From contig NZ_CP051236.1 of assembly GCF_017794765.1 (NCBI RefSeq), positions 2,297,111 to 2,361,110 on the forward strand: a stretch of 64,000 nucleotides of DNA, written 5' to 3'. This document shows, piece after piece, positions 38,650 to 49,476 of the stretch. Source of the stretch: Nitratireductor sp. (GTDB lineage: Bacteria > Pseudomonadota > Alphaproteobacteria > Rhizobiales > Rhizobiaceae). Below the pieces are notes generated by a model. It saw nothing but the letters and a program-made list of their open reading frames with translations, had not been told where the DNA came from and ran no database searches. Every line of letters starts with the position of its first letter. Position 1 is the first letter of the stretch. A program made the translations under genes and the position numbers.

Positions 38650-38759
38650 CGCAAATCCTCATCTGACCGGGGTAAAGGCCCGGCGTTTCACTTGTAAACC
38701 GTTATGTATTGCACCATCCATTGTGGTGCAACGCCAACGGATAAAAACTTTTTTCTCGC

Positions 38760-38993
38760 TCAATCCGGGGCACTGGTTTGCAGGGCGAGTGCATGAAGAG
38801 CTCCGCCCATATTGCCCTTCAGGGCATTGTAGACCATCTGATGCTGCTGCACGCGGGACTTGCCTCTGAAGCTCTCCGCCACCACTTCCGCTGCGTAGTG
38901 GTCCCCGTCTCCTGCCAAATCGCGGATCGTGACCTGAGCGTCAGGGATGCCTTCCTTGATCAGGCGTTCAATGTCGGCGGCGTTCATGGCCAT
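38760..38993 (-). CDS. bolA: BolA family protein
   Basis: A 77-residue BolA/IbaG-type protein. The recognisable elements are MAMNAADIERLIKEGIPDAQ, GDGDHYAAEVVAESFRGKSR and the helix VQQHQMVYNALKG. The GDGDHY segment matches the BolA2 [H/C] loop, and His residues are available to bind a cluster with GrxD. ATG 38993 has AGGAGG ten bases upstream; a long in-frame extension to 39578 is antisense to the SnoaL-like gene and not real. Confidence 0.92.
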   Translation of the reverse strand: MAMNAADIERLIKEGIPDAQVTIRDLAGDGDHYAAEVVAESFRGKSRVQQHQMVYNALKGNMGGALHALALQTSAPD

Positions 38994-39188
38994 GGATGCA
39001 GTGCCTCCTGAAATGTTCTCAATCGAGATATGGCGTCTGGCGCCGACAAGGTCAATCGAGCGGGACGAATTGCCAGGACTGGGCCACAGATTTGCAGAAG
39101 GGGGCTGCGGCAAGTTCCGTTGAAGCGTCCACCCGATCAGACGCATGAGGATGCGCCGCCGAACGGGCGGTTTTTCAAAGGAACAGAC

Positions 39189-39641
39189 ATGACAGTAGCG
39201 AGCAAGGAACAGGTCGTAAGAGATGTCATCGACGCATATGTGGATGCCATGAACCGCGGTGACATCGAGCGTTTGAGACAGATCTTCGCCCCTGACTGCG
39301 AAATTCAGGGTGTAACCGGAACGGGGGCCTTCGAGTTTGCCGCCTCCATCTGGCGGCAGCTTCATGGGGCACTCAACATGAAACTGGTGATTGAGGACTG
39401 CGTGGTGGAGAAGGACCGGGCTGCCGTCCGTTTTCGCGAAACGGGACGCTGGACCGCGCCGTTCCTCGATTTCGACGCCCCTACGGGCAACAGCTATGAA
39501 CTGGTGGCCATGGAATGGTTCGAGATCGGGAACAATCAGGTCCAGAAGCGCTGGGGTGCGCGCGACGCGGCTGCGCAAGCGCGTCAGCTGGGGTTTCCCG
39601 TTGCGGCGGGGCCTGTAAAATCCAAGGAAGGGGCTGCCTGA
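39189..39641 (+). CDS. SnoaL-like / nuclear transport factor 2 family protein
   Basis: A 150-residue protein of the NTF2-like fold (VIDAYVDAMNRGDIERLRQI, FAPDCEIQGVTGTGAF, then ENYELVAMEWFEIGNN-like strands). Members include polyketide cyclases, ketosteroid isomerases and ester cyclases; the substrate is unknown. Start ATG 39189 with AAAGGAA upstream. The 3' end overlaps the convergent LysR gene by 58 bases. Confidence 0.75.
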   Translation: MTVASKEQVVRDVIDAYVDAMNRGDIERLRQIFAPDCEIQGVTGTGAFEFAASIWRQLHGALNMKLVIEDCVVEKDRAAVRFRETGRWTAPFLDFDAPTGNSYELVAMEWFEIGNNQVQKRWGARDAAAQARQLGFPVAAGPVKSKEGAA

Positions 39642-40549
39642 TCAAGGGCTTTCTCCGGTTCGGAAAACTGGCGGCGCATCGCGCGGAGACGAAGCGTCGC
39701 CACCTTGCGAAAGGCTTCAATGTGGCGAACATGCCGGTTTCGTTCGTGGCACAACATCCAGATCGGCGCAGCGACATTGCAGGCCGATACAGGCAGAGGC
39801 ACGAGGGTCTCGTCCCGGGCCGCCAGCCAGACCGGCAGAGGCGCGGCTGCAAGCCCGGCCCTGACCAGCGCAATCAGGGCTTCCGGACTGTCGCAGCGAT
39901 AGGCAGGCGGGTGTGAGGAAAGCAGCTCGGAAAGGCGTTGCAGGGGGAGAATACGGGTGAGTGCTCCTTCCCCGACAGCCAGTGGGCAGGCGATGAGCGC
40001 TTCGGGCGAAGCCGGGATGCCATGGGTCTTCACGAAATCGCGGCTTGCATAAAGTGTCCAGTGGCTGATCCCTACACGTGACCGGATGATCTCCGGGTTC
40101 TGGGGCAATGTGCCAAGACGCAAGGCCAGGTCGGCTTCCCCGTGAACGAGGTCGGAGGGATTGTTGCTGGTATCGATCTCGACCGTCATCTCAGACACCT
40201 CGTGCCTGTAGTGCGCCAGAAGGTCTGGCAGGAGATGGGCGGCAAGCAGTGGGGTGGTTGAAACCCTCAAAACCTGACGCGAATGACGGGCGTGGGCGCT
40301 GGCGAGATCGGAAAGCCGGGAGGCTCTCTCTTCGATCCGCTCGGCGAGAGGCAGAAGGTCCATTGCCAGTTTCGTAGGCCGAAAACCTTCCGGCATCCGC
40401 TCGAACAACGGGGTGGAGAGGGCGTGCTCCAGAGCATCAAGCCGGCGTGCGACCGTGGTCTGGCTGACGCCCAGCGATCGGGCGGCGGCAGCGGTGGACC
40501 CGGCACGTATCACAGCCAGGAGATACTTCAGATCGTTCCAGTCGTACAT
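39584..40549 (-). CDS. LysR family transcriptional regulator
   Basis: A 321-residue LysR protein. The HTH lies in the first 65 residues (LKYLLAVIRAGSTAAAARSL, GVSQTTVARRLDALEHAL), followed by a substrate-binding effector domain. The V63-type HTH and short effector region resemble LysR members that act on a neighbouring oxidoreductase, but none is adjacent except the convergent SnoaL-like gene. Target unknown. Confidence 0.87.
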   Translation of the reverse strand: MYDWNDLKYLLAVIRAGSTAAAARSLGVSQTTVARRLDALEHALSTPLFERMPEGFRPTKLAMDLLPLAERIEERASRLSDLASAHARHSRQVLRVSTTPLLAAHLLPDLLAHYRHEVSEMTVEIDTSNNPSDLVHGEADLALRLGTLPQNPEIIRSRVGISHWTLYASRDFVKTHGIPASPEALIACPLAVGEGALTRILPLQRLSELLSSHPPAYRCDSPEALIALVRAGLAAAPLPVWLAARDETLVPLPVSACNVAAPIWMLCHERNRHVRHIEAFRKVATLRLRAMRRQFSEPEKALDQAAPSLDFTGPAATGNPS

Positions 40550-40614
40550 CGGCGCGCCTCCGGCCGAACTTTGCCTGAATCTAACAGGAGCGGAGACGCG
40601 CTGACAGACTCTTG

Positions 40615-42816
<2,202 letters not shown>

Positions 42817-42923
42817 GTGGTCGGCATGGTCCCTGCAAAGGGTTGCTTTAGCTGTCTGAGGCTATCTGGGGCCTGCGTTACAGTATTGTGCCGGGATAAT
42901 CCACTTCCCTTTGCCGGTTTTCA

Positions 42924-44336
42924 TCAACCGTAATTGTCAAACCCGCTGATCGGATTGTCGAGAAGGCTTCTGAGCTTCCTCAGCCCCCGTGTCACGGTCT
43001 CCCGGCTCTCGGGTACGGTGAAGGCAATGCGGACACGGTGCAGGGGGCTGCCGGTCCGCCCCACCTTGAACTCGTCTTCGTCATCAACCAGGACATCCTC
43101 CTCCATTGCCGCCTGTTTGAAGGTGCTCGACAGCCATGGCTCGGGCAGTCTCAGCCACACAAATGGCGCATCCGGATGAGAAGTGAAGTCCTTTCCTGCA
43201 AAGACGGAGGCGGCAATTGCCTCTCGGGCCGCGATCTCCGCACGCACGCGGGCGTGAATGCTTCGGGCTTCTCCCGAAAGCACGAGCTGGGCTGCGAGTT
43301 CGGCAAGCAGAAAAGGTATGCCGCCGGTGATCATTTTGTGCGCAGTAAGCACACGCGAGACATAGGGCAGGGGGCTGGCGATCCAGCCGCCGCGCACGCC
43401 CGCAGCAATGGACTTGGACAGGCTCCCCACATGAAACGTGCGCTCCGGCGCCAGGGAAGCGAAAAGAGGCGGCGACTTGTCGAGAAGCGCGCCGTAAATA
43501 TTGTCCTCGATCAGCCAGACATTGTGCGTCCTGGCGATATCCACAATGGCCTGCCGGCGCGCTTCGGGCATGATCGACAGTGTTGGATTGTGTAGCGAAG
43601 GAACCAGAAACACCAGACGGGGGTGTTGCTGGGCGCAAACCCGCTCGAAATCCTCTGGCACCATGCCCTCCTCGTCGATGGCGACCGAAAGCAGACGGCG
43701 GCCTATCACCGTGGCGCTACGGGCGACATGCGAATAGGTGTATTCCTCGAAGGCGATCCGGTCACCCGGCACGGTCATGGCTGCAATGGTTGCCAGAATG
43801 CCGGCATGTCCGCCGAGCGTGGGGACAATGGTTTCCGGCTGCGGGTTCCAATCGCCGCGCGCAAGCCACTGGCTGCCGGCTTCAAGCCAGCGCGTGGGGA
43901 GTGTGCGCGTGTAGCTGGCCACATCCGCCGGATAATCGCGGGCGATCCGTTCTGCAATCCTCGTCAGGACTTCAGCCTGGCCAACATTGGGCGCGGCAGT
44001 GGAATCCATGCGGGTCTTCCCCGGCTCTGGCAGTGGGCTGCGTGTTCCGCCGAATGGCTGTGCCTGCACACCATCCGGACGGACGGTGCGTATGCGCTCA
44101 AGCACATAGGTGCCGCGACCGACCTCTCCTGAAACCAGCCCGCGCTGGCGAACCAGAGAATAGGCCCGGCTTACCGTGCCAATCGTAACGCCAACGTCAT
44201 AAGCAAGATTGCGCTGTGGCGGCAGCTTGGTTCCGGGCGTGAGCGTACCATTCTCGATATCGCGTTCGATCTGGTCTGCGAGACGCACATAAAGCGGGCC
44301 GGATCCGCGCTGAAGGTTTGGGAGCCAATTTGTCAT
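42924..44336 (-). CDS. MocR-type GntR regulator with aminotransferase domain
   Basis: A 470-residue fusion of an N-terminal GntR winged helix (PLYVRLADQIERDIENGTL, then PQRNLAYDVGVTIGTVSRAY) and a C-terminal fold-type I aminotransferase domain. A SLSKSIAAGVRGGW motif supplies the PLP lysine. MocR proteins use PLP as an effector or sense amino compounds. The divergent neighbour is a DUF1127 gene, the probable target. ATG 44336 has no Shine-Dalgarno and lies nine bases past a -10 match, so the mRNA may be leaderless. Confidence 0.9.
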   Translation of the reverse strand: MTNWLPNLQRGSGPLYVRLADQIERDIENGTLTPGTKLPPQRNLAYDVGVTIGTVSRAYSLVRQRGLVSGEVGRGTYVLERIRTVRPDGVQAQPFGGTRSPLPEPGKTRMDSTAAPNVGQAEVLTRIAERIARDYPADVASYTRTLPTRWLEAGSQWLARGDWNPQPETIVPTLGGHAGILATIAAMTVPGDRIAFEEYTYSHVARSATVIGRRLLSVAIDEEGMVPEDFERVCAQQHPRLVFLVPSLHNPTLSIMPEARRQAIVDIARTHNVWLIEDNIYGALLDKSPPLFASLAPERTFHVGSLSKSIAAGVRGGWIASPLPYVSRVLTAHKMITGGIPFLLAELAAQLVLSGEARSIHARVRAEIAAREAIAASVFAGKDFTSHPDAPFVWLRLPEPWLSSTFKQAAMEEDVLVDDEDEFKVGRTGSPLHRVRIAFTVPESRETVTRGLRKLRSLLDNPISGFDNYG

Positions 44337-44345
44337 GGTGACAAT

Positions 44346-44374
44346 TATCTATATTGCACCCATATTGGAGTCAA
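44346..44374 (-). promoter_or_regulatory. MocR gene promoter in the divergent spacer
   Basis: On the minus strand, TTGACT (44374-44369) and TAGATA (44351-44346) with 17-base spacing. Transcription would begin within a few bases of the ATG at 44336. TGGAG (44366-44370) and CTCCA (44391-44395) form an inverted pair spanning towards the DUF1127 gene. Confidence 0.55.
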
Positions 44375-44417
44375 TGCATAGGTTCAATCGCTCCATTCCA
44401 GTAGAAGGAGTGATGCA

Positions 44418-44645
44418 ATGGATGCAATCAAAACAATTGATCAGGGATGCAGGTCGGAGGCGCCGGAGCCAGCGAAGAAGTCATTCAGACCTGGTCTGCG
44501 CTCCGCTGTAGCACGGATTGAAGCCCTGTTTGACAAGCGCCGCAGCAGGCTGGCTCTGCTCGACCTCACGGACGAACAATTGCGCGATATAGGTGTCTCG
44601 CGAGAAGAGGCCCGTCGGGAAGGTCTCCGGTCGTTCTGGGAATGA
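44418..44645 (+). CDS. DUF1127 small basic protein
   Basis: A 75-residue protein whose C-terminal 45 residues are the DUF1127 motif (RSRLALLDLTDEQLRDIGVSREEARREG). The N-terminus is a hydrophilic extension of about 25 residues. Small DUF1127 proteins in Rhizobiales and Rhodobacterales have been linked to RNA binding and turnover and to stress and phosphate responses. Start ATG 44418 with AAGGAG nearby. Divergent from a MocR regulator with 81 bases between starts, a recurrent arrangement in this order. Confidence 0.88.
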   Translation: MDAIKTIDQGCRSEAPEPAKKSFRPGLRSAVARIEALFDKRRSRLALLDLTDEQLRDIGVSREEARREGLRSFWE

Positions 44646-44761
44646 TCAGGCTGGTTTCGTCATCGCCATAACGATGGGCGCAGTCAATCCATTGGCTCAG
44701 GCTCTTGCCCAGAGCATTTCGCAGCCGGGAGTTTGTGAGGTTTGGGCGCGCTGGCCTGCTT

Positions 44762-45400
44762 CTATACGGAGGCGTTGGCGCGAGAGGGCTTTCCGCTTGC
44801 GATAAGGCGGTCCGCCAGCATTGCAATACGCCCAAGGAAGGCAAAAGTGACCAGAATGGCGGCTAGATAAAAGAGCACACTGGGCCATCCATTCAACCGT
44901 GCATCCAGAAAGTAATAGGGTACTTCCCCCGCGATCGGAGCGCGAACCAGGACATAGGTGACATAGAGAAGCGGATAGGCGAGCCAAAGGGGGAGGTGGC
45001 GCCAGGAAAGGCTGCCATCCGTACCGGCCACCAGCCACCAGATGAGATAGAGCACCGGCGCGACGTAGTGAAGCGCGACATCGCACACAAGGAAAAGGCC
45101 CTCTGGCTGCCAGATCCCGGACAGAAGCTGCCAATAGACGATACCGACCAGAAGGATCGATACCGCGACTCCGGCGCGAACCCAGGCCTGCGTGAAGAAG
45201 CGCGGAACACCCGAAAAGGCAGCCAGGTGGACGAGAACCACCAAAACATTTGTCAGAATGGTGAAATACGAAAAGTAGTGGAAGACCGACCCGACGAGAC
45301 TGCGCCCTGCTTCCATGGAAGCCGGGATGGTCAGAGCGAATTGCACGACAAGCGCAAGCAAGCCGACTACGAAGCCGGCGATGTTCAGGATTTTCGTCAT
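44762..45400 (-). CDS. Pr6Pr family membrane protein
   Basis: A 212-residue protein with about six hydrophobic helices, a proline/aromatic-rich middle (HYVAPVLYLIWWLVAGTDG) and a conserved YPLLYVTYVLVRAPIAGEVPYYFLD segment. This pattern matches the Pr6Pr / FAR-17a-AIG1-like membrane family found widely in actinobacteria and proteobacteria, some eukaryotic relatives of which hydrolyse lipid esters. Function in bacteria unknown. Stands alone. Confidence 0.72.
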   Translation of the reverse strand: MTKILNIAGFVVGLLALVVQFALTIPASMEAGRSLVGSVFHYFSYFTILTNVLVVLVHLAAFSGVPRFFTQAWVRAGVAVSILLVGIVYWQLLSGIWQPEGLFLVCDVALHYVAPVLYLIWWLVAGTDGSLSWRHLPLWLAYPLLYVTYVLVRAPIAGEVPYYFLDARLNGWPSVLFYLAAILVTFAFLGRIAMLADRLIASGKPSRANASV

Positions 45401-45635
45401 GCGGGTTCCCCTGGGCCGTTTGCGAGCGCTTGCATTAGTATGAGAATCTAAATTTAAAGTTTAAGTCTAAAGCATCAGCGCGAGAATCCACAGGGGTTCC
45501 TTACAAATCGCTGGCTGGACGCAAGCGCGACCAGAGCACCTGCATCGTCCAATACGGTCACCGTAGCGAGCCCATCGTCAAACTGCAAACGTCATCAAAA
45601 CGGCGTTCGAAACTCAATTGCGTGGTTTTCCTGGC

Positions 45636-46076
45636 TCAGCAACCGGTTGTTCCGCCCGACCAGCGCATGATATCGGCGTTGATCCGGGCGCCGGTCTGCG
45701 TCGACGCCAGCGGTCCATAGGTCGAAATTGTCGTCGGGGATCCGGAAGCTTCAATGACCAGCAAGGGCAGCCCCTGCTGGTTCTTGCTGCGCATGATCAA
45801 CAGCCGCGGTCGCCCCACCCGGGTATCCAGCTCCGGAATCATGTGGAGATTACGGAAGCGACGATCCCCGGAGCGCATCCAGCATTTTGCGCCATTGCTG
45901 TTGATCTTCTGAAGAGCGGCTACGGGAGTGGAGGCATCGACCTCGAGATTGAGTGCGCCACCCATAGGTTCGGTCTGGCATGCCGACAGAAGAAGCAGCG
46001 CTGTCATCAGTGCCGCACAGGTGGCACGACGTACCGGGTTTTGCGGATCTGAACCGGAATGTCCGGCGCGGCCCAT
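45636..46076 (-). CDS. Hypothetical lipoprotein coupled to purQ
   Basis: A 146-residue lipoprotein. The signal region has Arg17-Arg18, a hydrophobic stretch AALMTALLLL and lipobox LLSAC with Cys33. The mature part contains SNGAKCWMRSGDRRF and LDTRVGRPRLLIMRSKN, which I do not recognise. Its ATG shares one base with the purQ stop (TGATG), so it is translated by coupling with a purine gene although it appears to be an envelope protein. About 235 gene-free bases follow. Confidence 0.7.
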   Translation of the reverse strand: MGRAGHSGSDPQNPVRRATCAALMTALLLLSACQTEPMGGALNLEVDASTPVAALQKINSNGAKCWMRSGDRRFRNLHMIPELDTRVGRPRLLIMRSKNQQGLPLLVIEASGSPTTISTYGPLASTQTGARINADIMRWSGGTTGC

Positions 46077-46744
46077 CAGGCGGCCTTTCCAAGGACGCTG
46101 GCGAAGAGCGCGCGGCCGTCATCGCCGCCATGGGCGGCTTCGATCAGGTTTTCGGGGTGAGGCATCATGCCAAGCACATTGCCGCTGTCGCTGACAATGC
46201 CGGCAATGTCGTTCACCGAGCCGTTGGGATTGGTGCCCTCGGCGTAACGGAAGGCAACCTGGCCTTCGTCCTCGATCCGCTTCAGCGTCTCGGCGTCCGC
46301 GAAATAGTTTCCATCGTGGTGGGCGACCGGGCAGCGGATGATCTGGCCCTGCTGATAACCTCGCGTGAAGGGCGTGCTGGCGTTGGTGACTTCGAGCTTC
46401 ACCTCGCGGCACACGAACTTCAACGAGGCGTTACGCATCAGTGCGCCGGGCAGGAGGCCCATTTCGACGAGAACCTGAAAACCATTGCACACACCCATGA
46501 CGAGCACGCCCTTGCGGGCCTTCTCGGCCACGGCCTGCATGACCGGCATGCGGGCGGCGATTGCGCCACAGCGCAGATAGTCGCCATAGGAGAAGCCGCC
46601 CGGAATGACCACGAGGTCGACATCTGGAAGCTCGGTCTCCGTCTGCCAGACGGTGATCGGCGCCTTTCCGGAAATCTTGGTAAGCGCGGCGATCATGTCG
46701 CGGTCGCGATTGAGGCCGGGAAGCTGGATGATGGCTGATTTCAT
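46076..46744 (-). CDS. purQ: Phosphoribosylformylglycinamidine synthase, glutaminase subunit PurQ
   Basis: A 222-residue class I glutamine amidotransferase giving ammonia to PurL. The nucleophile is Cys in [14 protein letters not shown], and the His-Glu pair is in [14 protein letters not shown] near the C-terminus. It lies in purC-purS-ORF-purQ-lipoprotein order, with a four-base overlap to the upstream small ORF. purL is about 3.3 kb away across the MocR and Pr6Pr loci, so the three FGAM synthase subunits are split over two loci. Confidence 0.96.
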   Translation of the reverse strand: MKSAIIQLPGLNRDRDMIAALTKISGKAPITVWQTETELPDVDLVVIPGGFSYGDYLRCGAIAARMPVMQAVAEKARKGVLVMGVCNGFQVLVEMGLLPGALMRNASLKFVCREVKLEVTNASTPFTRGYQQGQIIRCPVAHHDGNYFADAETLKRIEDEGQVAFRYAEGTNPNGSVNDIAGIVSDSGNVLGMMPHPENLIEAAHGGDDGRALFASVLGKAA

Positions 46745-47007
46745 GGGGTCTGATCGCTTGGGCTGGGATCGTATGGTTTCTGCGGGCCTTCGGGCATTTC
46801 ACGGAGTTCGAGGCGGCGTTCTATGCTGTCGTCATGGCGTTCGAGCATACCGTGGATATTGCGGGTGTCCTGCTGGATCGCAATCATATGCCCCTGGATG
46901 GAGACCAGCTCCTGACGGATCTCCGATTGAACGGCTTCGAATTTGTCCAGGCGACCCTGCATGCTCTTGAGAGCCTCATAAAGCAGCGCATTGGTGACGT
47001 CGCCCAT
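46741..47007 (-). CDS. Small coiled-coil protein between purS and purQ
   Basis: An 88-residue protein starting [20 protein letters not shown]. Residues 10-70 are almost entirely heptad-like helix ([19 protein letters not shown], then [20 protein letters not shown]), so an oligomerising coiled coil is expected. GGAG lies ten bases before ATG 47007. The stop overlaps the purQ start as ATGA. It falls between two FGAM synthase subunit genes, so a structural or regulatory tie to that complex is possible but unproven. Confidence 0.75.
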   Translation of the reverse strand: MGDVTNALLYEALKSMQGRLDKFEAVQSEIRQELVSIQGHMIAIQQDTRNIHGMLERHDDSIERRLELREMPEGPQKPYDPSPSDQTP

Positions 47008-47027
47008 GACGGTCTTTCTCCACAACC

Positions 47028-47270
47028 TCAGGTAACTGAGACAGTGTAGTCCTCAATCACGGTGTTCGCCAGAAGCTTTTCGCACATGGCGCTGAGGTCG
47101 CTCTCGGCCTTGGCCTTGTCGGAACCCTCAAGCTCCAGATCAAAGACCTTGCCCTGGCGCACCGAGCCGACACCGGGGAAACCAAGCGCATCGAGTGCGC
47201 CTTCAATGGCTTTTCCCTGGGGGTCCAGAACGCCGTTCTTCAACGTCACGGTGACGCGGGCCTTGATCAC
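47028..47270 (-). CDS. purS: Phosphoribosylformylglycinamidine synthase subunit PurS
   Basis: An 80-residue PurS that bridges PurL and PurQ. The sequence MIKARVTVTLKNGVLDPQGK and C-terminal LLANTVIEDYTVSV are typical. A GTG start at 47270 is chosen because AGGGAG precedes it by seven bases; the open frame upstream to 47552 is antisense to nothing and not PurS-like. 30 bases from purC. Confidence 0.93.
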   Translation of the reverse strand: MIKARVTVTLKNGVLDPQGKAIEGALDALGFPGVGSVRQGKVFDLELEGSDKAKAESDLSAMCEKLLANTVIEDYTVSVT

Positions 47271-47299
47271 TTTGATACTCCCTGAATTTCCTGCCACGC

Positions 47300-48088
47300 C
47301 TAATGGCGTGTCTTGTTGTCTTTGGAGGATACGAGGACAGGGCCGTTGCCGCGCGGCGGCTCGTTCTCGTTCATGATGCCGAGACGACGGGCCACTTCCT
47401 GATAGGCTTCCACGAGCCCGCCCATATCGCGACGGAAACGGTCCTTGTCCATCTTGTCCTGCGTGGTGGTGTCCCACAGGCGACAGGAATCGGGAGAGAT
47501 TTCGTCGGCCACGATGACGCGCATCATCTCGTTTTCCCACAGACGCCCGCATTCCATCTTGAAGTCGACGAGCTGGATGCCGACTCCGAGGAAAAGGCCA
47601 GTGAGGAAATCATTGACGCGAATGGCGAGCGCCATCATGTCGTCGATTTCCTGAGGACTTGCCCAGCCGAACGCGGTGATGTGCTCTTCAGAGACCATTG
47701 GATCGTCCAGCGCATCGGCCTTGTAGTAGAACTCGATGATCGAACGGGGCAGAACGGTGCCTTCTTCGATGCCCAGCCGCTTGGCGAGCGAGCCGGCAGC
47801 GACATTGCGCACAACGATCTCGAGCGGAATGATCTCCACTTCCTTGATCAGCTGCTCACGCATGTTGAGCCGGCGAATGAAGTGAGTCGGGATGCCGATC
47901 CGGTTCAGATGCTCGAAAATATACTCCGAGATCCGGTTGTTGAGCACGCCCTTGCCATCGACAATCTCGTGCTTCTTCTTGTTGAAGGCTGTGGCGTCGT
48001 CCTTGAAGAACTGGATCAAGGTGCCGGGCTCGGGGCCTTCATAAAGAATTTTGGCCTTGCCCTCATAAATGCGGCGACGACGGTTCAT
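47300..48088 (-). CDS. purC: SAICAR synthetase
   Basis: A 262-residue enzyme joining aspartate to CAIR in purine synthesis. Conserved motifs are [38 protein letters not shown] and SPDSCRLWD. The start at 48088 follows AGGAAAAGCC. First gene of the purC-purS-ORF-purQ-lipoprotein unit; the divergent neighbour is the DUF1476 gene, 270 bases away. Confidence 0.96.
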   Translation of the reverse strand: MNRRRRIYEGKAKILYEGPEPGTLIQFFKDDATAFNKKKHEIVDGKGVLNNRISEYIFEHLNRIGIPTHFIRRLNMREQLIKEVEIIPLEIVVRNVAAGSLAKRLGIEEGTVLPRSIIEFYYKADALDDPMVSEEHITAFGWASPQEIDDMMALAIRVNDFLTGLFLGVGIQLVDFKMECGRLWENEMMRVIVADEISPDSCRLWDTTTQDKMDKDRFRRDMGGLVEAYQEVARRLGIMNENEPPRGNGPVLVSSKDNKTRH

Positions 48089-48359
48089 GGCTTTTCCTGG
48101 TCCGTTGCCTAGACAGGGAAACTTCGCGCGGAAGTTCCGCAATGCGGCAGTTTCATGGATGCATCGTTTCACGCGGTCTCTAGCGCAAACCCACTCATAC
48201 CACAATTGCCATTTGTGATAGCCAACGAGTTTGTGCCCCACCGGCAAAGAACGGATGCGCCAAACGAGCGTATTGACCCGGGACGGGGCTTCTGGTTTCT
48301 GCTTCCCAATCAGATGTTTCCGCATCGCCAGACGATGCCCGAGCCGGAGGATTTGCGAA
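48089..48359. other. Divergent intergenic region between purC and the DUF1476 gene
   Basis: No gene seen; it must contain the purC operon promoter and the DUF1476 promoter. An imperfect inverted element, CACAA-7N-TTGTG, lies at 48201-48217. No RNA element recognised. Confidence 0.35.
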
Positions 48360-48683
48360 ATGGCCAATATGAAAGACCGTGAAGACGCGTTCGAGAACAA
48401 GTTCGTTCACGACGAGACCCAGAAATTCAAGGCCATGGCGCGCCGCAACAAGTTGCTCGGCCTGTGGGCGGCCGATCTCCTGGGCAAAAGCGGTGACGAT
48501 GCCGAAGCGTACGCACGCGAAGTCGTGAATGCCGATTTCGAGGAAGCCGGCGATGACGACGTGTTCCGCAAGGTGCGCAAGGATTTCGATGCGGCAGGCG
48601 TTCAGCAGTCGGATCACCAGATTCGCCGCACGATGGACGAATTGCTCGCCACGGCGATCGAGCAGGTCAAGAACAGCGAGTAG
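48360..48683 (+). CDS. DUF1476 family zeta-subunit-type F1-ATPase inhibitor
   Basis: A 107-residue helical protein of the DUF1476 family. The alphaproteobacterial zeta subunit, characterised in Paracoccus, blocks ATP hydrolysis by the F1FO-ATPase. [20 protein letters not shown] is the conserved inhibitory N-terminus and a four-helix core follows. Start ATG 48360 with GGAGG nine bases upstream (or ATG 48369). The aldolase-like gene starts five bases after its stop, so the pair is probably coupled. Confidence 0.9.
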   Translation: MANMKDREDAFENKFVHDETQKFKAMARRNKLLGLWAADLLGKSGDDAEAYAREVVNADFEEAGDDDVFRKVRKDFDAAGVQQSDHQIRRTMDELLATAIEQVKNSE

Positions 48684-48687
48684 GCCC

Positions 48688-49470
48688 GTGTCAACACCGT
48701 CACTGGCCGCCCGGCTTGAAGCAGGCGAGAGCGTTTTCTCCGCCTGGTCTTCCATTCCCGATTCGCAGACTGTCGAGCTCCTTGCTGGCCTCGACTTCGG
48801 TGCCGTCACGCTCGATATGCAGCATGGCGGGCACCATGAAGACAGCGTGCTGCGCGGAATTGGCGCCATCCGGCTGAATGACAGACATCCTCTGGTGCGT
48901 ATCCCGGTAGGGCGTTTCGACATGGCAAGCCGTGCGCTCGACATGGGCGCGGAGGCGGTGATCGCGCCGATGGTAAACTCGGTCGACGATGCTCGTGCAT
49001 TCGCAGCGGCGATGAAATATCCGCCCGTCGGGCTCCGATCCTGGGGGCCTAGTTTCGCAATGCCCCGTGAAGGCGCGTCTGACGGTCAGGCCTGGCTTGA
49101 GACGGCCAATGCGGGCACGGTCGCCTTCGCCATGATCGAGACCCGGCAAGCGCTTGCCGCGCTTGACGACATTCTTGAAGTGGAGGGTATTGACGGTGTT
49201 CTGGTTGGCCCGTCGGATTTCTCCATCGCCTGGACGAACGGCAGGACGGTTGATCCGGCTCTTGAAGAGATGATGCCCGCGATTGCGTCCATTGCTCAAA
49301 AGGCCCGGGCTCTCGGTAAACACGCAGCCATTTACGTGGTCGATCCGCGCCTTGTCGGGCGTTTCTACGCCATGGGTTTCAGATTGTTCGCCATGGGATC
49401 GGAAGCGGCGTATATGGCTCAGGGCGCGCCGGCCATGCTTCAGGCCGCCCGCGATTCCGTTCAAAACTGA
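48688..49470 (+). CDS. HpcH/HpaI family aldolase/citrate lyase-like protein
   Basis: A 260-residue metal-dependent class II aldolase of the HpaI type, which cleaves 4-hydroxy-2-oxo acids to pyruvate and an aldehyde. Metal/substrate residues are visible in VTLDMQHGGHHEDS, FAMIETRQAL and GVLVGPSDFSIAWT. GTG start at 48688 with TAGG just before, immediately after the DUF1476 stop. No aromatic-catabolism genes are adjacent, so the substrate is unknown. Convergent with the RBBP9-like hydrolase. Confidence 0.85.
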   Translation: MSTPSLAARLEAGESVFSAWSSIPDSQTVELLAGLDFGAVTLDMQHGGHHEDSVLRGIGAIRLNDRHPLVRIPVGRFDMASRALDMGAEAVIAPMVNSVDDARAFAAAMKYPPVGLRSWGPSFAMPREGASDGQAWLETANAGTVAFAMIETRQALAALDDILEVEGIDGVLVGPSDFSIAWTNGRTVDPALEEMMPAIASIAQKARALGKHAAIYVVDPRLVGRFYAMGFRLFAMGSEAAYMAQGAPAMLQAARDSVQN

Positions 49471-49476
49471 AGGCGT

